This document shows positions 56,060 to 64,000 of a DNA stretch of 64,000 bases, in pieces (the stretch's first letter is position 1; each line of letters opens with the position of its first letter). Location: assembly GCA_023653785.1 (NCBI GenBank), contig JAMKCH010049055.1, forward strand, positions 46,687 through 110,686, written 5' to 3'. Origin of the DNA: Ophioderma brevispina. Taxonomy: Eukaryota; Echinodermata; Ophiuroidea; Amphilepidida; Ophiodermatidae. The notes beneath the pieces were generated by a model, which was not told the origin of the DNA, made no database searches, and saw only the letters and a program-made list of their open reading frames with translations. Made by a program: the position numbers and the translations under genes.

Positions 56060-58545
56060 TGACTAGAAAGCTTTTTGAAGATGCCGCGCGGGCAATTAGG
56101 AATATTCGCTAGAGCGAACCAGCTGGAGATGGCCTTGGCGGTGTTGAAAGCTTTTGAATCAGGAATTTCTTATAGCCGAGGCGCGACGGGTACTGGAAAA
56201 ATCGTTAGCGTATCTACTGCCTTCGGATTGTATTGCTAAACACAGGCCGCGACCTGGATTATCTCTACGCGGCATGTATTGCCGGCGCCGGTACGAGAGA
56301 AAGATTTTGCGTACTGGCAAAGAATGCATCGGGATGCCGGATGATAGCTATGTCAAAGGAAAGGCTAATTATTATGCTGGCAGAAATAGGGATTCATTAC
56401 TAATGAAGGCGTAGTTGGATTCTTGGCACCGCGCTCAGTGAAAAAAGAGTTGAATGAAATTCGGCTTTGGGCAGAGCAAACTCAATAGGTGATGTGCGAG
56501 TTATACAGACGCCCATCAAAACGGTTTGGCAGGCTATGTCATCAGAAAATCGATTGCCTGTTCGAATTTTTCACAGTTGTAAGCATAAAAACAGATGTTT
56601 AATGGAAAGCCTAGGGACAAGGTTATGATGATGAAAGCTAAAATTTTGATGGGGAAACCATCATATCCTCTGTGCTGATTTGGCTTTGAAAGGCGATAGG
56701 GGCGAAGATCTAGGGGGCCACTGCTTCGCCGTAGGATCGGCATGTTATTGTTGACCCGAGGGCATCATTTGGAGGAAAGCCGCTAGACAGTTTATTGTCG
56801 CAGCGGATTTACAATATAGTATTCAAATATTTTATTAAAACTCGCCTATATTCCCATAGTTGCTGAGAGAGAGAAAATGGGCGAAGAACAACAGAAAGAC
56901 CTTTACATAAGGGCAGGATTGGGTGATATAGAGCGAAAGTTCTGAATTTTCAAAAGGAGAGCAAAGAAACACAGCAGTGTACGATGCTAAAAAATTCTTA
57001 ACGGAGGTTGGAGTTGGCAGAAACAGCGAAACAACTTTTCTTGAATGGGGCGCGACAGCCATTTTATAGCAGGAAAGCGGTGCGGTCTTTTATGAGATGA
57101 TTTGCAAGAGATCATTCAAAAAAAGTTCGTTCGGAAGCTACGAATAATTTTAAGATGATGTTTATCGCTGAAAAAGGCAAGAAGATCGGCGAGGAGAGGA
57201 ATTCGACCTAAATAAGGATGGACGTTATCTTGCATGCGATGAAAAACCAGCCGGCTTTGGGAGGGCTATCGCGAGAAGCATCTACAAAGGCCTAGTTATC
57301 GCTTGTGAGAAATGGTTTTGGAGACACTCAGCCCCCTAGAGCGTATTTAGATGAGAGGAAAAAGGAGAGATATGGTTGGAGAGATTCGAGACGTTGCTAT
57401 TAAAGACGTTGAAAGATTTATCGAGAATTTTCACAGCCGATTTATACAGGCTTTTATGGGACGATGATAAGGAGAACGGGTTAAATGGCTGAGTTTAAGC
57501 AGAGAAACACAGCCCAGAAAAATCTTCAGCATATTACGCTATTGCGGCGGATACTGCACCTACAGTTACTGCTAAGAAAACGGGAGAAAAGAATAGCAAC
57601 AGTAAGAAGCAGGAGTGGGGTCTCTATGGAGCCTAGGGAAATAAAAGGGAAATGAGTAATAGCTTTCATCGGTACCGATAAAAATCGATTCGAGTTGTGC
57701 GAAGACAAATTATTTACTAAAATGCAAAGTATGGTTTTCAATCGGCTAGTTTAGCTTTAGATACCGGGAGTAGATCTCGTGTTAGTGCCGGAAAACCTAG
57801 AGAGACGTGTCATCGGAAGAAAAGCGCCAGCGGAAAATTAATAAGCCCAAGGCTGACTTTGAATTTTTCAAAGACGCGTTAAGCCTGCATGCTATAGAGA
57901 GTATAGAGCAGGAGAACAAGCAGATAAAAGAGCTAAAAATGAGGCTCATTTAACTATAAGAAAATTGTTTTACTGTATTTAACCGCCCCCCCCCCCCCCA
58001 AGAATTTTTGATTATCGGCATAAAGGACTTAAGAAAGAGTTTCAGAGATGATCTGTGAGGTAGTAAATTTTATCGGAAAGACACCTGAGTTTTATTCACT
58101 TCTTATGCATGCTACAGGGGTACTGCGCTTCAGTCAGGCAAATTTAGAACGACAGGCGTACATTCTTATGGCAAGCATGCATAACCGCAGCGCCATGTTA
58201 AATGAGGTGAAAACCACAGCCAATTGCGTGATTATGGGAGTGATTCGCGAGGGGAGGGCATAGTGTTCCTGGGAAGAATATATCCTGTGTCATAATAGTT
58301 AAGCTGCCCTTTGAATCTCAGCAGAGCGCTTTTTAAAGCTCGTAGCGAGGCTTAGAGAATGGGAGGAGATCACACTTTTAGAAATTTACTCATTGCCAAA
58401 GCTTTTACGATTTAAACAAGGCTTCGGCAGACTTATTCGCAGCGAAAATGATAAGGGAATTGCATAGTTTGAGAAGCGCTTACGGACAGAAGTACTATGG
58501 AAAAATTTTTTAAATTCTTTAACAATGTTCCAGTTGTAGGATGAG
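56060..58545 (+). pseudogene. dinG: DinG/XPD-type ATP-dependent DNA helicase, frameshifted
   Basis: Superfamily 2 5'-3' helicase with a [4Fe-4S] cluster domain, involved in repair of recombination or R-loop intermediates. Order of motifs: 'ANQLEMALAVLKAFESGIS' (56109-56165), Walker A region 'GATGTGK' (56183-56203), 'AYLLPS' (56209-56226), 'VISTR' (56253), cluster-domain cysteines within 'LCKHKNRCLMES' (56570-56606), 'LCADLALKG' (56656-56696), 'IIWRKAAR' at the DEAH/'HHLEEAA' position (56766-56790), 'LRFSQANLERQAYILMASMH' (58126-58182), 'NRSAMLNEVKTTANCVIMG' (58182-58240), 'KLPFES' (58302), and motif VI 'LPKLLRFKQGFGRLIRSEND' (58392-58452) with 'KFFKFFNNVP'. A C14 run (57986-57999) lies inside. 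About 825 codons. Confidence 0.82.
57986..57999. repeat. C14 run inside dinG
   Basis: Fourteen C interrupt the gene between the cluster domain and the second RecA-like domain. Confidence 0.95.
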
Positions 58546-58559
58546 GGATTTTCATAGCA

Positions 58560-59020
58560 AGCTAAGCAGATGTTTTAATGCTAATTTAAGCATTTATCAA
58601 GCAATATACCCGAGCAGGCGATATATTATATATAAAATGTACATCAGTATGCTGTATAACGTCAATTGACATGTAGTTTTTTCTGGTATAAGGAGGACTA
58701 ATTCTTTGTTTTTTTTGCAGAAACGTATTTCACGCTTTTATGCCCCGAACTTATGATAATAGTAGTATCTGGCTAAGGTACATAGCCGCAGATGTTGTAA
58801 TGCGTAATTTAAGCGAGTATCTAAGCAATATACCCGAGCGCGATATTATTGAATATAGAATGGTACAATCAGTATGCTGTTATAATGTCAATTGTCATGT
58901 GGTTTTTGCTGGTATAAGGAAGAAAATAATCCTTTGTTTTTTTGGCAGAAAAGCGAATTTCCCACGTTTTATGCCCCGATACTTATGATATAATATCAGG
59001 ATCTGCCTAAGGTAGAACGG
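58560..59020. repeat. Two tandem copies of a ~225-bp segment between dinG and dnaN
   Basis: Copy 1 starts near 58568 (cagatgttttaatg) and copy 2 near 58789 (cagatgttgtaatg). Shared blocks are aagcaatatacccgag, cagtatgctgt, gtcaattg, tggtataagga and atgccccga (58739 and 58970). A third start, 'ctaaggta...ggtacata' (59007-59026), shows that the unit begins again. Copies differ by many single-base indels. The second copy contains an 82-codon open frame (58740-58988: 'YIAADVVMRNLSEYLSNIPE', 'RDIIEYRMVQSVCCYNVNCH'), so the repeat may be coding (about 75 residues per unit). Confidence 0.85.
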
Positions 59021-59054
59021 TACATAAAAAATAAAAGGGATAGTAAAAATTACA

Positions 59055-60172
59055 ATGAATTCACAGCATCAAGAGAAACGTTGTGAAACTCTCACCACAT
59101 CAGAGATATGGTCTCTAGTAAAGGCTTTTCGGTGGCAGCAAATCAGCTTCTAAAGCAGAGGCGAAGAAATGTACTTTGAAATCTACAAAATTTGAGGTTA
59201 TCGCTAGAGGCCTCATTTGAAGCCAAGGTAGAAAAGAGGGAGCTATTTGTCTGCCGCAGCAGCAAGTAGTAGCAGCTCTGCGCGAGCTTCCCGATAGTAT
59301 TTTAGAAATAGAGCTTCTAGAAGAGAAACGGTGCATTTAAGCCGGCGGATTGACACGGCGAGTTGTTTTGCGAATTCAGGAATTCCAGCTGAGGAATTTC
59401 CGGATATTGCTGCTATCGATTGAAAGTAAAAAATTTATATCTATTGAAACAACTAGAGTTCCGTAAACTCATTCACAAAAACGGTTTTTGCTCAGCTAGC
59501 CCCCTCTACGAAGATGCTTTAAAATGGTTGTATTCATGGCATATCAGACCCAGAAACTCTCAGTGGTTCCTACCGATGGTCGCAGAATGGCAGTGTATGA
59601 TATCAAGCTAAGCAGGCAACTCTGAAGATTTCAGGTATTTTCCAGCGCTTTTTCTTCCAAAACCTGCAAAGGCTTATACACAGAGGGCATTGAAATTTTG
59701 GGTTTGATGATAAGCATGCTTCTTTATGTTCGATGATTTTATTTTATCTTCCCGACTAGTAGTATGGAGATTTTCCCGAATGATAAATTTTTCTTCCTCG
59801 AAGTCATAGTAGAAAGGTTGGTACAGGGCGCGTGCGGAATTTCAGTCATCTGTAGCAACGCTCAGGCGATAATCCGTATACGGAGCTTTCACTGAAAAAA
59901 TTTTTGGATAGTAAAAGAAGGAAACGCATATTACAATAGGTTACGGGGACAAGAAAAGGGCTAGTCAGGAAATTATGGCAGAACAACATTAGAGGGCGAG
60001 CCTTTGCGGCATAGCCTTTAATGTGAAAATGTTGGCTGAAAATTGTTCGAAATAGAGAAGGCGAGAACTGTGACCGCATTAGAAAATGAAGGCAGTCAGT
60101 GCTTATAAATGATTGCTAGGGCGCAGAGATTTTTATGTGCTTATGCCCGTTCGGCTCTCGGATTTTTCCTAA
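59055..60172 (+). pseudogene. dnaN: DNA polymerase III beta subunit (sliding clamp) DnaN, frameshifted
   Basis: Forms the ring that tethers the replicase to DNA. Pieces: 'LVKAFSVAANQLLKQRRRNV' (59117-59175), 'LRLSLEAS..AKVEKRELFV' (59200-59252), 'ALRELPDSILEIELLEEKR' (59276-59332), 'AEEFPDIAAID' (59390-59423, the 'PaeeFP' hinge), 'ISIETTRVP' (59440-59465, 'aistdetR'), 'IHGISDPETL' (59540), 'VPTDGRRMAVYDIKLS' (59570-59612, the 'atDghRla' motif), 'FDDFILSSRLV' (59730-59762), 'VATLRR.SVYGAF' (59855-59890), 'GIAFNVKMLAENCSK' (60010-60055), and the C-terminal 'DFYVLMPVRL' (60128-60160). About 372 codons. The start ATG at 59055 is a guess; recF follows 75 bases later. Confidence 0.85.
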
Positions 60173-60247
60173 ATTGGACTTCATTAATTTTGCAATTTCA
60201 TTAAGGCGTTTACTAGAATAAGATATAAACCGTCTAGGTCTTACCTT

Positions 60248-61636
60248 ATGCAATTAAGACCTGTATCTTTGTAAGTTTAGGGCTTATCAGAGGGTTTCTT
60301 TAAAGCTGGGGAAAAAAAAAACTTACTATTTATTGGCGAAAATGGTGTAGGAAAAACGAATTATTAAGAGGCCTTTATTTCCTAGCTAGGCAGGAAAAGA
60401 AATCTTTTAGAACGGCATCGCTTTCGGAGTTGTGTTCGATGGAGGCCAAAAAATTTCATTTAAGCTGCTTTTTCAGAGGCAGGGCAAAGACCATCGTTTA
60501 GATCTGCTGTACGCGGAAGCACAGCAGCATTGGCAAAGACGGTTTTCATGGATTCTAAGGCAGCCAATGAAGATCCCACAAGCTTTTTAATTTTATAAAG
60601 CTCATTCTTTTCACGCAAAATGATGTTTGTGTTATTAATTCACGGTAGTCTCCGGGTTAAGGGTAACTTTTCAATGTATCGCTTTCATTTTAGAAACAAC
60701 GCCGGAGCGGAATTTTTTAAACATGGACTTCAAGAGTATAATTCTTTGCTTACGGAAAAGGAATAAGAAAACTCCGTTCTCTGCAGGTTTATTTTGGAGT
60801 TAAAAAAACCATAGGCGATGCTAAGCGTTGTGTAGCGGTCGCTAAACTAAAAGGTTTTAAGGCGAGCGTTTAGCCAGCAGGGGCCTTAGGGCCCATTGGA
60901 TGATCATTTAGCGAAACTGAGTTTTCGTATTTGTAAACTATCAGAATTCCTATCTTCGGGCTATCGCCCAAAACGGCATGAATATTACTGGGCGAGATAA
61001 TTCAAAAGAAATAAAATTTTGAACTGAATGATAGCTTATAAAATTTTCGGAAAGAAAAACCTTTTTTAAGATGGGAATGAAGCTGAAAATTCAAAGTGAA
61101 GCGCCTTCTGCAGTTAAATCTCTAGTGCTTTTTGAAAGGGCGAAAATCACGTAGCAGAGAGCCCGGAAGCAGATGTGGGCTGCTATAGTAAGAATTATTT
61201 AGAGAAAAGCAGCTGTTAACTTTCGGTGGAACGATATTAAAAAGAGAATAAAGCACTGCGTTTGAAAGAGTTGGGGCTTGGCTACACTTGTGTTGGCAGC
61301 GCCCATAAAGAGGATTTTATGTTCATATGGAATGAAGAAAGCAGAGAAGAAACCGGGCTTTCGCAAGGAGGAAAAGAAGAAACTAGGGTAGTATGTGAAA
61401 TGCTTTTTTAAAAATTAGCTATGCATAGTATCCAGTTCGTTTTGCGAAGATCCGGCCATTGCTCTTATAGACGATGTTTCGCTGATTTGGATCAGCAGAG
61501 AAGCATACTGGCGCTTTTGAATTGCTTAGGGATAGTGCCCAAAGTTAATAGCCTGTGCGAATGAGGAGCTCACAGTCATGCCGATGCGAAGCTCACGGCG
61601 AATGAGAAAACAAAACAGAATACTATTTTTTTCTAA
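60248..61636 (+). pseudogene. recF: DNA replication/repair protein RecF, frameshifted
   Basis: SMC-like ATPase loading RecA at gaps. ATG 60248 opens 'MQLRPVSL'. Walker A: 'LLFIGENGVGKTN' (60325-60362). Then 'YLARQEKK.FRTASLSEL' (60388-60435), 'FDGGQKISFKLLFQ' (60438-60478), 'LYAEAQQHWQRRF' (60508-60545, the 'vs.mL..l.iv.F.PeDl' segment is partly lost). The C-terminal half: 'LGLGYTCVGSAHKEDFMFIW' (61274-61333, family 'tl.GPHrDDl.f'), 'GLSQGGKEETRVV' (61357-61395, signature 'SqGqqR'), 'FLKLAMHSIQFVLREDPAIA' and 'LIDDVSA' with Walker B (61406-61478), 'DQQRREAYWRFELL' (61482-61520). Stop at 61634-61636; about 460 codons, a little long. Sits after dnaN as in many bacteria; gyrB is absent. Confidence 0.83.
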
Positions 61637-61697
61637 AGCCTGGTAGTCTGGAATTAACAAGAAAAAAAGAAAGATTAGGGAAATAAAACCGGAAAGT

Positions 61698-62676
61698 CTA
61701 TAGAAAATCTTTCGCTCATTTCTGTTTATTTAATAGCTCATCTTTTGAGAGCCTAATTTTCCTTGGCAAAAACTATTATGCTGTTGCCGGGAACAATGAC
61801 CAAGAATTTCAGTAGGATAAGCGGAAACCAAAGGATTAAATCATCGGTATTCCGTAATTAGCGCTGGCCTCTTGAGGCAGATTAGGGAGACGCGGCAGAA
61901 AAACCAACTGACCGGCTGGGCTTGGTTGATGATGTTTTTTTACGGTTCTCTATAGCTGCGTTAGCTGCCGATGGCCGCTGAGGAGGCGCCACGCGCTTTA
62001 ATATAGCGAGCTCGTGAGGAATATTTTAAATCTCGGTATGTGAGCCACGTTTCATTGTCAATGAAATCCAAGCCGCTTTTTGTGGATTAGCGTGTTATAA
62101 AAATCGGGATTACGCGTACTGGAATTGATTTCCCCATAGAGCCATGTGGTGGATTATCATGTTAAACGCCGTGCTTTTATAGTAGTTGACTGATAGCACG
62201 TTTTTGTCCAGCCTAGTCATCGCAAAGAAGTTTTCAGGCGCTATACTGTGGGAAGTTTTTCCAGTGATAGGCAATTGGTATTGCAGGGATTCCCAACACA
62301 AGAATTTGAGGAAAATCCGCTGCGTGTTCCGTAATTGCCTTGCCTGTTCTGTGAAAATACCGCCGTTTATTTTAATTAAATCATTGCGCTCCATCCGATT
62401 TTCCGAGGTTGCTGATCCAACCAAAAAGGGCCCAATGGCAATCCGCCAAAGACTTCGCATTAAATTAAATGGTTGTTGGGATAGATTAAGATGCGAAAGG
62501 CACCGTACTTCTAATTCCCTTCTAACCCCATTTAGGCAATCTGAGTTATGGTAGCTCTAATAGTTTTAGGTTAATTCGGTATTTTTACCAAAAAACCTAT
62601 CGCTCGCTATACGGAAGATCTAGTGCATAGCCTTTTGACCGGGCTTGCTCGGTTTACGGCAACATATTTGCTTCAC
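61698..62676 (-). pseudogene. mdh: malate dehydrogenase, NAD-dependent, cytosolic-type, frameshifted
   Basis: Oxidises malate to oxaloacetate, feeding citrate synthase. On the minus strand from GTG 62676: 'YVAVNRASP' (62667), 'IFRIASDRFFGKNTE' (62627-62580), 'LLNGVREELEV' (62545), 'LADCHWALFGW' (62445-62415), 'RMERNDLIKINGGIFTEQAR' (62400-62341, matches 'GMeRkDLLe.NG.IF..QG'), 'VLGIPAIPIAYHWKNFP' for 'VvgNPaNTNa..a...aP' (62300-62250), 'APENFFAMTRLDKN' (62237-62195, family 'ip..f.aMTrLDhNRA'), 'MALWGN' (62145, 'tIWGNHS..qyPD'), 'RGASSAASAANAAIEN' (62005-61955) and 'KDELLNK' near the end at 61698. Span of 979 bases is exactly normal (about 326 codons). It is the MalDH-NADP/cytosolic type, not the short lactate-dehydrogenase-like type. 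Confidence 0.83.
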
Positions 62677-62959
62677 TGTGGCGCTCTTGAATAATTTTTT
62701 TTTAATGTATATTCATAGAGAAAAAGTTGTCTATTAATATCTTTCTATAAAAATCTAAAGGATAGGATTCGTAAAGACGTATAGCTTAAGCCCGTAATTT
62801 CGAATTTAATATGATGGGAAAAAAGCAGATGAAAAAAACCAAAAAACTTTTTGCAGGGAAAATGCCAGAAACCAGGTGGAGAAGAAAATTCACTTTGAGC
62901 CTAGTTTTTTTATTAGTTTCATAAGTTATAAATAAACTGTATTTTGACTACTTTTCTTT
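62677..62959. other. AT-rich intergenic region upstream of mdh
   Basis: No coding signal; probably holds divergent promoters for mdh and for the next stretch. No clear hexamer pair. Confidence 0.4.
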
Positions 62960-64000
62960 AAAAATATGGTTATACTTTTTGAGTATAAGCCAGTCAATAC
63001 CTTAGCGAGCATTGTATTAAATAATCTGGTGATAGTAAATTTAGAAAAAAACTAAATAAAGAATTAATAAAAAGACAAGAAGCAGCTAAAAAAATATAAA
63101 GAGCTTTCAAATAAGAAAAGAAGAGAGAGAAGGGGGGGCCGCCCTTGAATGCAAAGAAAAAGAGATATCAAAAAAAAAGATCTAAACTAGGGAAAAAAAA
63201 AAGCAGTTAGCGAAGATACGTTAAGAAAATAAGAGGAAGTATAGGTTCTACTGGGCAATAAAGTTGCAAAATATGTTATGATTGGAAAAGAAAGTAGGAA
63301 AACTAGGGGGGGGGAATCTATTAAAAAAGGAAATAAACTTGGGAAAAGATGTTAAGAATCTATTACAAGAACATGAAAGCTGAAAAAAGAAGGTAGTATA
63401 ATTAAAAGATAAAGCTAAAGATCTCAGTGTAGATGGTTAATGATGTAGTTGGAATTTGAAGAAGGGAATGCTGAAAGTTTTTTTAGAGGACTCACTGCGG
63501 TAGTTGGTGATGACCACGGTACGTTTATAAGGAAGAAAAGCCTTCAGTGAAGACTCTAAGAAAAAACCTGCTAGAAAACAGTGCTTAGAAAAAAGCTGCT
63601 AAGAAAACGACCGCTAATTAAAAAAAGATCTAAGCAAAAACGCCGCAATTACAAACAAGATAATAACAACAACGACCTGCTGATAAAACAAGCTCTAAAA
63701 TGGCCGGAGCGGACTCTAGAAAAAACGGCTTCAAAAGTTGATTTTCTGAAATCAGTTTTTAGGGTTGTGGCCATGAAAAACAGTATCTCGATTTATCGGA
63801 AGAAAACTTTTAACTTGGCAGGAAGAAGCCGTTTAGATTTTTTTTTCGCTAATTGCAAGTATCGATGATCTCTTCGATATATTAAAACATCTACAGATAA
63901 GAAAGAGTGAAAGATTTTCAAAAAACTTTTTTTCAAATTTTAAAAGGCTAGATCATGTCCTGTTATCAGAAAAGTACAGGGATGAAAAAAAGGAATCTGA
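62960..64000 (+). other. Lysine-rich, coiled-coil-like protein, unidentified, running off the window
   Basis: Plus strand begins near 62965 with a hydrophobic segment ('MVILFEYKPVNTLASIVLNN', 'LVIVNLEKN') and continues as a Lys/Glu/Gln-rich sequence ('LKKYKELSNKKRREK', 63083-63130; 'LGKDVKNLLQEHES', 63345-63385), then a Lys/Ala/Pro-rich part ('FSEDSKKKPARKQCLEKSC', 63547-63605). An open 95-codon frame (63581-63868) is basic ('KLLRKRPLIKKRSKQKRRNY'). Membrane helix plus charged coiled coil plus basic tail suggests an anchored DNA- or RNA-binding protein, but I recognise no family. Confidence 0.35.

Noticed and set aside
1..64000. Reassigned stop codon (for example TAG as a sense codon) explaining the broken frames
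   Set aside because: All three stops interrupt conserved motifs and they fall where frames change; no conserved residue is consistently replaced by one stop codon.

Overview
The window is AT-rich bacterial DNA, packed with recognisable housekeeping and metabolic genes, yet almost none of them has an open reading frame. The longest frame in 64 kb is 158 codons. Conserved protein motifs follow each other in the right order and at the right spacing, but they hop between the three frames every few tens of bases. Stops of all three kinds are scattered through, and there are mononucleotide runs up to 62 bases long. The overall length of several genes is nearly normal (argH about 1.44 kb, trhO 0.84 kb, mdh 0.98 kb), so insertions and deletions balance. 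I think this is either an uncorrected long-read assembly or, less likely, a very recently and massively decayed genome. I therefore list genes as pseudogene (broken frame) and give outer limits estimated from motifs. The gene families (two-domain PaaH, a Liv-type transporter next to paa genes, acetoacetyl-CoA synthetase, DUF2130 protein, Bat operon) suggest a proteobacterium, perhaps an alphaproteobacterium; this is inference only.

Layout. 1-5.7 kb: phenylacetate catabolism block (paaH, paaI, paaK, two unidentified stretches, paaF). 5.8-10.7 kb: complete Liv-type ABC transporter (livK-livH-livM-livG-livF), probably serving the same pathway. 10.8-12.0 kb, minus strand: acetate kinase. 12.0-14.2 kb: unidentified, ending in a ~125-bp tandem repeat. 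14.3-15.8 kb, minus strand: argH. 15.8-21.4 kb: unidentified genes, including a very large exported protein. 21.5-23.5 kb: peroxiredoxin bcp and citrate synthase. 23.5-27.3 kb: unidentified, partly membrane protein. 27.3-28.4 kb: DUF2130 protein. 28.8-36.7 kb: aerotolerance-type operon (BatD-like, BatA, BatB, BatC, BatD, BatE). 36.8-39.2 kb, minus strand: coaBC and trhO. 39.4-46.1 kb, minus strand: a PD-(D/E)XK nuclease and a giant membrane-anchored coiled-coil protein. 47.5-48.2 kb, minus: DsbA-type thiol oxidoreductase. 50.6-51.4 kb, minus: the 3' part of acetoacetyl-CoA synthetase. 54.6 kb: thioredoxin. 56.1-58.5 kb: DinG-type helicase. 58.6-59.0 kb: duplicated ~225-bp segment. 59.1-61.6 kb: dnaN-recF. 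61.7-62.7 kb, minus: malate dehydrogenase. 63-64 kb: lysine-rich, coiled-coil-like stretch running off the window.

How the genes would work together: PaaK activates phenylacetate to the CoA thioester, PaaF/PaaH run the lower beta-oxidation-like steps, PaaI removes misdirected CoA thioesters, and acetyl-CoA/acetoacetate can be handled by AckA, AacS and GltA/Mdh. The ring-opening oxygenase genes (paaABCDE, paaG, paaZ) are not recognisable here. No tRNA, rRNA, CRISPR array or insertion sequence was found.
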